A stretch of 64,000 nt of DNA from Photobacterium sp. TY1-4 (GTDB lineage: Bacteria > Pseudomonadota > Gammaproteobacteria > Enterobacterales > Vibrionaceae), in the NCBI RefSeq assembly GCF_025398175.1, contig NZ_CP099734.1:3038001-3102000 (forward strand). The letters run 5' to 3'. The notes beneath the pieces are model-generated. The model had not been told where the DNA came from, searched no databases, and saw nothing but the letters and a program-made list of their open reading frames with translations. Made by a program: the position numbers and the translations under genes. Below are positions 41,723 to 49,903 of this stretch, piece after piece (position 1 is the stretch's first letter; the number at the start of each line of letters is the position of its first letter).

Positions 41723-41777
41723 GCTATTCGACTCAATTTACGGGCGCCCGGATCAGCCCGAGGCGACGGCGCTCCGT

Positions 41778-42527
41778 TTAAAACTGCGGTCTACGGGCAA
41801 AGATTGAAAAGTCACTGATCCGGATACCCAGGGTATCCAGAGCCGCCTTCAGAGCCGGATCGGTGAGAATTGCCAGCTCCTGCGCCCGCTCGACCTGATA
41901 GGAGCTGATCTCGAGCAATGGCTGATCCACATAGGCCGGGTGCGTCATGATTTCCAGCACATCGCATTGCCCCTGATACGGTTTGATCAGCGCCAGCAAG
42001 CGCTCAACACTCAGATCACGGCCATAAAAATGATACTCAAACTGATAGCGACATTCGCTGCTCGTGCCATCGAGATAACCCGTCGCCCGAAGTGGCACGG
42101 GGTAATCCTGCAGCACTTCCGCCACGACTGGAAAAATCTCCGGATGCGAATGGGCATGGTGGTGACTGTCCACGTGGCTGAGTTTCAAGCCGCTGGCCTG
42201 AAATGCGTCGAGCTGGGCAATGACTTCATCCGCAATGTCACGGCTGGAAAACCCGCGTCGATGCCAGAACTGATCAGGACGATAAAATTGACCATCCTCC
42301 CCCACCAGCGATGCTGCTGCGGTTAACGGACGCCCTAAGGTAAAGCGCAAATGCAGTCCCACATTCAGCGCCGACGTTTGCCGCGCCAGGGCCACCGCCT
42401 GAGGCTCCGCCGGCATCCCGACCATCATCGTCGTCGAACGCACCACCCCTTGGCGGCAAGCCTCAACGATTCCCAGATTGACGCCGGGTGTCAGACCATA
42501 ATCATCTGCATTAAAAATGACGTGCAT
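41778..42527 (-). CDS. chbG: ChbG/YdjC-type chitooligosaccharide deacetylase
   Basis: 249 residues of the YdjC family. NADDYGLTPGVNLGI carries the metal-binding Asp pair and VDSHHHAHSHPE the metal-binding His. In E. coli ChbG removes an acetyl group from chitobiose 6-phosphate, needed for further breakdown and induction. Here the upstream secreted deacetylase may already remove one acetyl group, so substrate details may differ. It lies between the GH4 gene and the LacI gene on the same strand. Confidence 0.9.
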   Translation of the reverse strand: MHVIFNADDYGLTPGVNLGIVEACRQGVVRSTTMMVGMPAEPQAVALARQTSALNVGLHLRFTLGRPLTAAASLVGEDGQFYRPDQFWHRRGFSSRDIADEVIAQLDAFQASGLKLSHVDSHHHAHSHPEIFPVVAEVLQDYPVPLRATGYLDGTSSECRYQFEYHFYGRDLSVERLLALIKPYQGQCDVLEIMTHPAYVDQPLLEISSYQVERAQELAILTDPALKAALDTLGIRISDFSIFARRPQF

Positions 42528-42585
42528 AACCTTTCCAGATAGCTAAGCGGCAAATGCACAGGCCATTTGCCGCTGATACGCCCGC

Positions 42586-43902
42586 TTACTGATGAAACTG
42601 CGGTAGGTAATCATGATTGGTTTTGAGGATCTCATCGAAGATCAACTTTGCCTTGTGAATATCCGGTACCAGCGGATTACTCGCCAGCGCCATCAATCCT
42701 TTGTCATAATCACCATGAACCGCGGCCTCTACAGTCAGCTGCTCATAGGCTTTCACCTGACTGATCAAGCCCAGCACCTGCGGCCCTAACCGGCCCACGG
42801 CAATCGGGCGGGCTCCCCAGCTGCCGACCACGGCGCTACACTCAATCACCACATCATCCGGAAGCGACGGAATGGTGCCGTTATTGCAAACATTGACAAC
42901 ATGAATGGACTTCTGATCGTTATAAATCGCATCCACCAGGTTCAGTGAAGCATCCGAGTAATAAGCCCCACCTCGCTTCTCGAGCTGCTCCGGCTTCTCC
43001 GCCAGAGACTCATTCTGATAAAGTTCAAACAGTTCCTGCTCCGTCTTCATCACCTGCTCAGCACGGGTGCCTTCCTTCTGAGCCGTGGCTTTCTCCTCGG
43101 CCAGCATCACCTCGGTCTGATAGAAGTAACGGTGATAGGGGCAAGGGATCGCGCCCAGGGCATTCAGGAAGTCCGGGTCCCAAGGCTCTTCACTGATATT
43201 TTTCATGCTGTAGCTGGCGCCGTCTCCGACCTTCTTCAGCACGTCAGCCGTAATATCCCGGCCATGTAACCACGCCCGGTGTGCCCACACCAAATGATTC
43301 AGCCCTGCACATTCCAGCGTCAGCTCTTGTGGCTGACAATCCATCATCTCGGCAATCATCATTTTCATGGAAACCGGCACATTACATAGCCCGATGGTCT
43401 TCACCCGGGTATATTTCTGCACCGCTTCCGTCACCAGACCAGCCGGATTGGTAAAGTTCAGCATCCAGGCATTGGGCGCCAACGCTTCAATATCTTTACA
43501 GATGTCCAAAATGACCGGGATGGTCCTGAGTGCCTTGGCAAAACCACCCGGCCCAGTTGTTTCCTGGCCAATCACATCATATTTCAGAGGGATCCGCTCA
43601 TCATTGGCTCGGGCCTGGAGCCCCCCCACACGAAATTGCGTCATTACGAAATCAGCACCTTGGATCGCAGCCCGGCGATCCATGGACGCAGTCACGGTAA
43701 TATCCGCCCCTGCTTTATCCACCATACGCCGAGTCAGTGCCTCAATCACGGCCAGCTTCTCTTTCCCCGCTTCCACATCAACGAAATGCATCTCTTTCAC
43801 CGGGATCCGATCGAGCCGTTTTAAAACGCCTTCAACCAACTCAGGGGTATAACTACTGCCACCTCCGATAATGGCGAGCTTCAGCGGAGATTTAGTCATC
43901 AT
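42586..43902 (-). CDS. chbF: GH4 6-phospho-glycosidase (ChbF type)
   Basis: 438 residues. The N-terminal NAD-binding motif AIIGGGSSYTPELVEG and GLCNVPVSM (metal-binding Cys) with AGLNHLVW (His) mark glycoside hydrolase family 4, which needs NAD and a divalent metal. It should split the phosphorylated disaccharide imported by the PTS. AGGA precedes the tandem ATG start. It is 9 bases after the IIA gene. Confidence 0.93.
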   Translation of the reverse strand: MMTKSPLKLAIIGGGSSYTPELVEGVLKRLDRIPVKEMHFVDVEAGKEKLAVIEALTRRMVDKAGADITVTASMDRRAAIQGADFVMTQFRVGGLQARANDERIPLKYDVIGQETTGPGGFAKALRTIPVILDICKDIEALAPNAWMLNFTNPAGLVTEAVQKYTRVKTIGLCNVPVSMKMMIAEMMDCQPQELTLECAGLNHLVWAHRAWLHGRDITADVLKKVGDGASYSMKNISEEPWDPDFLNALGAIPCPYHRYFYQTEVMLAEEKATAQKEGTRAEQVMKTEQELFELYQNESLAEKPEQLEKRGGAYYSDASLNLVDAIYNDQKSIHVVNVCNNGTIPSLPDDVVIECSAVVGSWGARPIAVGRLGPQVLGLISQVKAYEQLTVEAAVHGDYDKGLMALASNPLVPDIHKAKLIFDEILKTNHDYLPQFHQ

Positions 43903-43911
43903 ATGTTCCTA

Positions 43912-44223
43912 TTATTTCGCCAGGTTTTCGTACATACCCACCATCTCGGTCACCAGTTCATGGGCCAGAATCGTGGTCATCAGGTGATCTTGTGCATGCA
44001 CCATCACCAGGGTCATCGGCACCTTGCCTTCGCCCTGATCGGCTTCAATCAACTGGGTTTGGGTCAGGTGTGCTTTGTTCAGGCATGCCTTTGCTTGTTT
44101 CAGTAAATCACGTGCCTGGTCCAGCTCGTGCTTTTTCGCCTTGCCCAACGCTTCATAACACAGACTGCGCGCTTCACCGGCATTGACGATAATTTCCATG
44201 ACAACAGCTTCTTGATCCATCAT
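43912..44223 (-). CDS. chbA: PTS lactose/cellobiose family IIA (ChbA)
   Basis: 103 residues, all-helical. The phosphorylated His is the first in HAQDHLM (near residue 76) with the following Asp conserved; GEARSLCYEAL and IEADQGEGK are family motifs. It passes phosphate from HPr to IIB. I start it at 44223 because AGGAGAG sits just before; a frame start at 44235 would place the ribosome binding site inside the gene. Confidence 0.93.
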   Translation of the reverse strand: MMDQEAVVMEIIVNAGEARSLCYEALGKAKKHELDQARDLLKQAKACLNKAHLTQTQLIEADQGEGKVPMTLVMVHAQDHLMTTILAHELVTEMVGMYENLAK

Positions 44224-44280
44224 TTCTCTCCTCAAATGGCTAAATAGGGGCTACGGAAGATCCCGTAGCCCAACACGAAA

Positions 44281-45615
44281 TTATGCGGTTGCCGGTGTAC
44301 CTTCCGCGGCATCCTGTTGCTCTTGCTCTGCAGCAACTTTCTTCTCATCTTCAAGCAATTGTTTTTCGAACATTTTGAAGAATGGCAGGTAAATCAGCAG
44401 ATCAATAATGAGCAGGCCAACCACCAGTAACACAGGGGCAAATGTCCAGCCCGTCCCCCAAGATGCGCCGATGATCGCAGGGGTCGTCCATGGTGTTGTG
44501 GCAACGCCCATGCCGACAAAGCCCATTTTCACGGCGGTGAAGGCAATGATTGCGTTGACGATTGGGGCGAATACGAAAGGAACAAACAGCATTGGGTTCA
44601 TCACAATTGGCGCACCAAAGATGATGGGTTCATTAATCTGGAAGAAACCAGGCACCGCACTCATACGTCCCAAGCTACGCAGGTGAACGGAGCGGCTGAA
44701 TACCATCAGAATCGCCAGTGCCAGGGTTGCACCCGAACCACCGATGAAGATGTAGAAATCCCAGAATGGCTGCGTAAAGATATTTGGAATCGGCTCACCC
44801 GCAACAAACGCCGCCGTGTTGGCGCCAATGTTAGTCAGGAAGATTGGTGACAACAGACCCACAACGATTGCGGCACCGTGGATCCCTGCAAACCAGAGTA
44901 ACTGTGACAGCAGTAGTGCACCGATGATTGCCGGTAGGGTATTCGACGCAGAGACAAGTGGTCTGAACAGGTCCATCACCACATCAGGGATCAGCATGCC
45001 AGACTGGCTTTGGACGAACAGGCTGAGCGGGTACAGCGTCATGAAGACAATCAAGACCGGGATCAGCATCTCGAAACAACGCGCAATCGCAGGAGGGACC
45101 TGCTCCGGCATCTTGATCGTGATATTGTGTTTTTGCAGGAAGCGAACCAGCTCAACAGCAAAGAAAGCACTCAAGACCGCAGTAAAGATCCCGGTTCCGC
45201 CCATGTGGTTCGCGGGTAAGGCTCCATCCGTAACCGGCGCACAAATCAGGAGGAAACTCATCAGCGACAAACAGGCACACGTAATACCGTCCATCATATA
45301 GGCGCGCGCCAAACTATACGCCACCCCGAGGGACACAAATATCGTCATAATGCCCATCGACATATTGTAGGGCATCATGATGGCATCAAAGTTTTCTGTC
45401 GCAAAATCCAGCCAGGCACGACCAAAAGCATTCGTGGTATCTTCCGCAAACGGCGGAAATGCAAAAATCAGAATAAAACTACCGACAATAATAAATGGCA
45501 TTGCGGTAATAAAACCATCCCGCATGGCACGCACATGTATCTGCGAACCGACCTTCGCCGCTATAGGCGCGACTTTGTTTTCTACGACGTTCATCAACTT
45601 ATCGTAAAGCTTCAT
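44281..45615 (-). CDS. chbC: PTS lactose/cellobiose family IIC permease (ChbC)
   Basis: 444 residues with about ten membrane helices and the IIC motif stretches LLWFAGIHGAAIV and FQINEPIIFGAPIV. It carries the disaccharide across the inner membrane during phosphorylation. The ATG at 45615 (MKLYDKLMN) has AGGA nine bases upstream; an ATG at 45621 is possible. It is separated from the IIB gene by 123 bases holding a perfect hairpin. Confidence 0.94.
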   Translation of the reverse strand: MKLYDKLMNVVENKVAPIAAKVGSQIHVRAMRDGFITAMPFIIVGSFILIFAFPPFAEDTTNAFGRAWLDFATENFDAIMMPYNMSMGIMTIFVSLGVAYSLARAYMMDGITCACLSLMSFLLICAPVTDGALPANHMGGTGIFTAVLSAFFAVELVRFLQKHNITIKMPEQVPPAIARCFEMLIPVLIVFMTLYPLSLFVQSQSGMLIPDVVMDLFRPLVSASNTLPAIIGALLLSQLLWFAGIHGAAIVVGLLSPIFLTNIGANTAAFVAGEPIPNIFTQPFWDFYIFIGGSGATLALAILMVFSRSVHLRSLGRMSAVPGFFQINEPIIFGAPIVMNPMLFVPFVFAPIVNAIIAFTAVKMGFVGMGVATTPWTTPAIIGASWGTGWTFAPVLLVVGLLIIDLLIYLPFFKMFEKQLLEDEKKVAAEQEQQDAAEGTPATA

Positions 45616-45700
45616 AATCATTAATCCTTTGATTTAAAGATAAAGAACCCCGCCCCGCATTGACGAATGCAGAGTCAAAATAAATCTGTCCTTAAATTTA

Positions 45701-45727
45701 ATTGAGCCGAATATAATTCGGCTCAAT
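45701..45727 (-). promoter_or_regulatory. Perfect hairpin between IIB and IIC genes
   Basis: ATTGAGCCGAAT and its complement form a 12-base stem with a 3-base loop. No T-run follows, so it is not a typical terminator. It may protect the upstream IIB message or tune the IIB:IIC ratio. Confidence 0.6.
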
Positions 45728-45738
45728 GCATGGGTTAC

Positions 45739-46044
45739 TTACTTCATGAGCGACAAGGCCTGATCGAGCACCTCTTCTCCCTTCATCATGCCGTAAGCCA
45801 TCGGAGAAATAGCATCCACTTGCTTCCCATGCAGGCTCGCTGTTTTCCGCAACTCTTCAAGCTGAAAGCGGACCTGAGGCCCGAGCAAGCATACATCATA
45901 CTGTTGAATCTTCTCTTCAAACGTCGCCACCGGATGGGCTTCAATCTGGCATTCCATCCCACGCGCTTCCGCGGCTTTCACCATTTTCTGAACCAACATA
46001 CTGGTCGACATACCGGCACTGCAACACAAAAGAATTTTTTTCAT
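45739..46044 (-). CDS. chbB: PTS lactose/cellobiose family IIB (ChbB)
   Basis: 101 residues. The phosphorylated Cys is in CCSAGMSTS (Cys 8), as in E. coli ChbB. It hands the phosphate to the disaccharide at IIC. It is the first gene of the operon. The ATG at 46044 follows GGTGGAG; a GTG 12 bases upstream is part of that ribosome binding site. Confidence 0.94.
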   Translation of the reverse strand: MKKILLCCSAGMSTSMLVQKMVKAAEARGMECQIEAHPVATFEEKIQQYDVCLLGPQVRFQLEELRKTASLHGKQVDAISPMAYGMMKGEEVLDQALSLMK

Positions 46045-46090
46045 CCCACTCTCCACCTTTTAATTATTCCGCTTTTTTAGCGACGTAAAA

Positions 46091-46133
46091 ATTGTAACCA
46101 AATTAGATAAAAGTAAAAAGCGCAACCGGTTGC
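46091..46133 (-). promoter_or_regulatory. chb promoter with LacI-type operator
   Basis: GCAACCGGTTGC at 46122-46133 is a perfect 12-base palindrome of the LacI-family type. On the minus strand a TACAAT -10 (46091-46096) follows, with only a weak -35 between, so the operator abuts the promoter. The LacI repressor at the end of the operon is the obvious binder (inference). Confidence 0.6.
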
Positions 46134-46307
46134 ATTAACGTGAAGAAGTTCTCAAATCACAAAAGAATTAATATTTAAAAAACGAAGCGGCGCACGTGAA
46201 ATATGACGTTCAAAAGAATTGAATGATCAAGAAATCTGAAAATATAAATCTAAAAGTGCGAAGTGAATCCAAACAATTTTGAAAATGAAAATTTCAATTT
46301 AAATACA

Positions 46308-46336
46308 TTGTTTTATAACACGCATATCAATTATAC
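46308..46336 (+). promoter_or_regulatory. Possible promoter of the chitin oligosaccharide deacetylase gene
   Basis: TTGTTT and TTATAC with a 17-base spacer, about 120 bases before the coding start. Confidence 0.4.
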
Positions 46337-46381
46337 CGCTGTAGATCTCCCTCATCCCTTCTTGAGCTAATGATAGACAAG

Positions 46382-46395
46382 AGTGGATATCCACT
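46382..46395. promoter_or_regulatory. Perfect palindrome upstream of the deacetylase
   Basis: AGTGGATATCCACT, a 14-base perfect palindrome in the untranslated leader of the deacetylase gene. It is a candidate regulator site, different from the chb operator. Confidence 0.4.
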
Positions 46396-46457
46396 TCGGC
46401 GTTGATGCCGTCTCTACACCAAAATGTTGAAAACTCTATCCAAATAGGAATACAGTC

Positions 46458-47750
46458 ATGAAGAAAACATTACTTTCAGTTTTGTGCTCAGGCACCTTGC
46501 TTGCTGCTGCCATATCAGCGCAGGCGGCCCCGAAAGGCACCATCTATCTGACGTTTGACGATGGCCCGGTCAATGCCACCATTCCGATGGTGAAGGTCAT
46601 GAATGATGCCGGCGTGAAGGGGACCTTCTATATTAATGCCTGGCACCTGGACGGGATTGGTGATGAGAATGAAGATCAAGCCGTAGAAGCCCTGAAGTAC
46701 CTGCTGGATACCGGCCACGTCGTCGCCAACCACAGCTATGATCACATGGTCCATAACTGCCTGGGCGAAAACGGCGACAACACCGCAGCTGCCTGTAACG
46801 TAACCGGCAACCACCAAATCGACTCCTACCAGGATCCGGTGTATGACGCCTCCATGTTCGATAAAAACCTGACCGTCATCGAGTCCTATATTCCGAATGT
46901 TCATTCTTATCCGAATTATAAGGGTGAAAACTTGGCACGCTTACCCTATACCAATGGCTGGCGCGTTGCGAAGAACTTCAAAGGAGATGGCTTGTGCGCA
47001 ACCTCTGACGATCTGAAACCTTGGGAGCCAGGCTATGTCTGCGATCCGGCCAATCCATCAGACAGCGTCAAAGCGTCTATCCAGGTGGCCGATATCCTGA
47101 CCAACAAGAATTATCAATTACATGGCTGGGATGTGGACTGGGCACCGGAGAACTGGGGGATCCCAATGCCGGCCAACAGTCTGACCGAAGCAGACGTCTT
47201 CCTGGGTTATGTTGATGCCGCCATCAATGCCTGTGCGCCAACCACCATCGAGCCGATCAACTCAAAGACCCAAACTTTCCCATGTGGTACCTCACTGCAT
47301 GCCGACAAGGTGATCGTCCTGACCCACGATTTCCTGTTTGAAGATGGCAAGCGGGGCATGGGCGCGACCCAGAACCTACCGAAACTGGCGAAGTTTATTA
47401 AGATCGCAAAAGAAGCGGGCTATGTCTTCGATACCATTGACAACTATTCACCACAATGGACTGTCGGGACCGCCTATGCTGAAGGGGATTACGTCCGTCA
47501 CGATGACATCCTGTACAAAGCCGTCACCGCGCATACCGCACAAGCCGACTGGGCGCCGTCATCAGCCTCCAGCCTGTGGGTGAACAGCATGCCGGCCATC
47601 GTCTGGCGTACCAATGTCAGCTATGAAGTCGGTGATGTCGTCACCTATAAAGGCGAACGCTACAGTGTCGAATCTGCACATATTTCACAAGCGGCCTGGA
47701 CCCCGGAGACAGAGCCGACATTGTTTACCAAACTCCCGGCCATGTTCTAA
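46458..47750 (+). CDS. Secreted chitin oligosaccharide deacetylase (CE4) with two chitin-binding modules
   Basis: 430 residues. A signal peptide ends SAQAA. A NodB-type CE4 domain (about 25-330) shows LTFDDGP with the catalytic/metal Asp pair, HSYDH for the metal His pair, RLPYTNGW and LTHDF. Two repeats of about 40 residues at the end (each with GD-V, a Tyr, H-A and W-P) are CBM5/12-type chitin-binding modules. Length and layout match the Vibrio COD enzymes (V. cholerae VC1280 type), which convert chitobiose to GlcNAc-GlcN, an inducer of chitin use. It is divergent from the PTS operon that would import this product. AATAGGAA precedes the start. Confidence 0.93.
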   Translation: MKKTLLSVLCSGTLLAAAISAQAAPKGTIYLTFDDGPVNATIPMVKVMNDAGVKGTFYINAWHLDGIGDENEDQAVEALKYLLDTGHVVANHSYDHMVHNCLGENGDNTAAACNVTGNHQIDSYQDPVYDASMFDKNLTVIESYIPNVHSYPNYKGENLARLPYTNGWRVAKNFKGDGLCATSDDLKPWEPGYVCDPANPSDSVKASIQVADILTNKNYQLHGWDVDWAPENWGIPMPANSLTEADVFLGYVDAAINACAPTTIEPINSKTQTFPCGTSLHADKVIVLTHDFLFEDGKRGMGATQNLPKLAKFIKIAKEAGYVFDTIDNYSPQWTVGTAYAEGDYVRHDDILYKAVTAHTAQADWAPSSASSLWVNSMPAIVWRTNVSYEVGDVVTYKGERYSVESAHISQAAWTPETEPTLFTKLPAMF

Positions 47751-47808
47751 CCCGACTGAACACCGGGGGAGCCGCATCGTTTCCGCGGGATGACGTCGAC
47801 ATAATAAG

Positions 47809-47833
47809 AGGAAGCCGCCCTGGCTTCCTTTTT
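47809..47833 (+). terminator. Intrinsic terminator after the deacetylase
   Basis: AGGAAGCC/GGCTTCCT stem around GCCCT followed by five T. Confidence 0.9.
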
Positions 47834-47916
47834 GTCGTTCGAAACCTCACCGAATTCAACCCGGCCTCCGCCATGGAACACAACTTGTTGCGTATTTGCT
47901 AGCAAGATCAACCAAA

Positions 47917-47941
47917 GAAAATGATAAGCAATATCATTTTC
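47917..47941. promoter_or_regulatory. Fur box upstream of the propeller lipoprotein
   Basis: A perfect inverted repeat (GAAAATGATA and TATCATTTTC, 5-base centre). Bases 47917-47935 match the 19-base Fur consensus at 16 positions. A TAGAAT -10-like hexamer follows at 47945, so bound Fur would cover the promoter of the next gene. Confidence 0.7.
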
Positions 47942-47984
47942 ATGTAGAATTCTCAGCCTTATACGCAACCAGGTCAATAACCCC

Positions 47985-49397
47985 ATGAATAAAAGCATCG
48001 CCTTCACCCTCTTACTCATCCTCACCGGCTGTGATGATACATCGACCTCCCTCGCCCCCACGAATAAAACCGAACAACCGGTCGTCGCACACCAGGAGCA
48101 AGAACAACCCCAGCAAGCACAGGCCATCCAGCTCACCACGGCGCCTTCATTCTCGGTCCGCAAACCGGGCCGCCATATTCAGGATCAACTCGCGTTTCAC
48201 TTTACCAAGACCGTCAATGCGAGCTTGGTGGTCCGCGACCCAAATGGCAACGAGATCTTCAACAGCAGTTCACATGAAGCAACATCCGAGCATACCTTCA
48301 ACCTCGGCTCCACCTATAACGCCACCCCACTGAACTACGGGGTGTACCAGTACACCTTAACCGCAACTCTGAGCAACGGCTCAGAAACTCAAACCATCGA
48401 GGGCCAGTTTGAAAAAGGATTGCGGCCAATCCATGAATTCGACCATAAAATTTCGGATCTCAGCATTGACCAAGACACCCTGTATGTTGCAACCGGTGAC
48501 TACATGCGCCCCATCGAAATCCACACCATCAGTACACAAGATGACACGGTCAACACCCTGGCCATTGCTGGTGCTGATCTCCCAAAACCGATTTATGATA
48601 TTCACCGGATCGGAGATTCCCTGTATTTCGGCGGACGCAAGCAGGACTGGATCGGGGGCAACTTATTGGTCCAATACCATCTTGGCACTCAGACTATCAC
48701 CGTCCTGGATGACGCCTTGGCCTGCCAACGAGACAACAACGATGAATGCAGCGCCGTCTTCAGCCTCACCTCACAGGGCGAAACACTGTACATCGGGACC
48801 AGCGACGGCCTCTATACCTACCGCAATAATCATTTTGCCAAAGTAACCCGGCATGGTCTGGATGCGTACAGCGATATCAAATCTCTGTTTGTGGACAGTA
48901 AACAGCGGGTTTGGGCCGGTTCAATGGCGACAGGCGGGCTGACGTACCTACATCAAGACACTTGGCATCCAATGACGGAAGGCAACAGCAAAATGCCGGC
49001 TGGCGGGATCATGGCCTTTGCTGAAGGCGCGGAAGGTGAGATTTATATCGCCAATAACATCAATGGGTTAACCCGTTATCAACCTGGCTCGGGTGAGATC
49101 GCCCAATTTACTCCCTATAACTCCAACATCATCGACCATAACCTGGTTTCCGTCGCCTATACCGACGGCATCATTGTCGGCTCCCATGACTATGGGATCG
49201 CGAAATCAGTCAACGGCACCGTATGGACCACCACCGATCACACCAACTCCTTGATGACGCAAATCAAAACGGATGCCTGTGAATTTGACCCGGATGCCGT
49301 CGGTTGCCAGAAAGTTCTGGTGGTTGAGCGCATTGTCGAAAGTCAGGATGGCCGCGTCTTTGCCGCAATCGGTAAAAGCGTTTATGAACTCTACTAA
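47985..49397 (+). CDS. Beta-propeller lipoprotein of unknown function, probably iron-regulated
   Basis: 470 residues. A lipoprotein signal with lipobox LTGC (Cys 15) is followed by a low-complexity linker and an Ig-like stretch (about 55-145). The rest is repeated blades such as LFVDSKQRVWAGS, LYIGTSDGLYTY and IYIANNINGLTRY, like the two-component-regulator propeller (Reg_prop) repeats, but without a kinase or DNA-binding part. I cannot name its substrate. A Fur box lies 44 bases upstream, so it may act in iron-limited growth. A late CEFDPDAVGC segment could form a disulfide. Confidence 0.8.
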   Translation: MNKSIAFTLLLILTGCDDTSTSLAPTNKTEQPVVAHQEQEQPQQAQAIQLTTAPSFSVRKPGRHIQDQLAFHFTKTVNASLVVRDPNGNEIFNSSSHEATSEHTFNLGSTYNATPLNYGVYQYTLTATLSNGSETQTIEGQFEKGLRPIHEFDHKISDLSIDQDTLYVATGDYMRPIEIHTISTQDDTVNTLAIAGADLPKPIYDIHRIGDSLYFGGRKQDWIGGNLLVQYHLGTQTITVLDDALACQRDNNDECSAVFSLTSQGETLYIGTSDGLYTYRNNHFAKVTRHGLDAYSDIKSLFVDSKQRVWAGSMATGGLTYLHQDTWHPMTEGNSKMPAGGIMAFAEGAEGEIYIANNINGLTRYQPGSGEIAQFTPYNSNIIDHNLVSVAYTDGIIVGSHDYGIAKSVNGTVWTTTDHTNSLMTQIKTDACEFDPDAVGCQKVLVVERIVESQDGRVFAAIGKSVYELY

Positions 49398-49598
49398 CTG
49401 ACCAGCACTCTGCCTGTCACTGTCCGATCCATACCTGACGCCCATACACCAGACATGGATGTCTCTTCGGGCAAAGCAAGAATCATCACCATAAGTGCAG
49501 AGAAGAAGAAGTGACGGGCAGCGCAGCAAACCAACGACGTCTCGCCAAAAACTGACAACCCATACCGCGCCTGATGGAATTGTCAGACGATAGAAACA

Positions 49599-49629
49599 AC
49601 AAAGCCCCGACCGAAGTCGAGGCTTTGTC
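49599..49629 (-). terminator. Intrinsic terminator of tRNA-Leu copy 2
   Basis: ACAAAGCC-CGAC/GTCG-GGCTTTGT stem with a TTCG loop and a T-rich tail on the minus strand. It shares the AAAGCC/GGCTTT stem core with the terminator of copy 1. Confidence 0.85.
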
Positions 49630-49639
49630 ATATAAGATA

Positions 49640-49724
49640 TGGTGCCCGAGGACGGACTTGAACCGTCACTCCCGAAGGAAACGGATTTTGAATCCGTCGT
49701 GTATACCAATTTCACCACTCGGGC
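49640..49724 (-). tRNA. tRNA-Leu (CAA), copy 2
   Basis: The same 85 bases as copy 1, same strand, 9.2 kb away. The tRNA is complete with encoded CCA. Confidence 0.97.
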
Positions 49725-49735
49725 AAGTGCTGGCT

Positions 49736-49763
49736 ATTATACGGATACGGGGTTGATATACAA
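49736..49763 (-). promoter_or_regulatory. Promoter of tRNA-Leu copy 2
   Basis: TTGTAT and TATAAT with a 16-base spacer, the same boxes and spacing as copy 1, although the spacer bases differ. Confidence 0.75.
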
Positions 49764-49855
49764 TCATTTTTATCACGCCGAACGGCTATTCACTGACAAC
49801 TGCTGAAAGTTTATCCAACTGAGTATCTCCACCCCACCCAGTGCTGCTCAAGCGA

Positions 49856-49876
49856 GCCTCGGCAACTTGCCGAGGC
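49856..49876 (-). other. Hairpin after the acyl-CoA synthetase gene
   Basis: GCCTCGGCAA and its complement around one base, 27 bases after the stop. No T-run follows on the minus strand; it may be a weak terminator or mRNA-stabilising stem. Confidence 0.45.
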
Positions 49877-49903
49877 GTTGAGAACATCACGGAGATCGCG
49901 AGA

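Noticed and set aside
47747..48163. Minus-strand frame overlapping the deacetylase terminator and the lipoprotein start
   Set aside because: It covers a terminator, a Fur box and a good lipoprotein signal on the other strand.
40399..49724. The tRNA-Leu-flanked block as a mobile element
   Set aside because: No integrase, transposase or short target repeats were seen, so I report only the direct repeats and not a mobile element.
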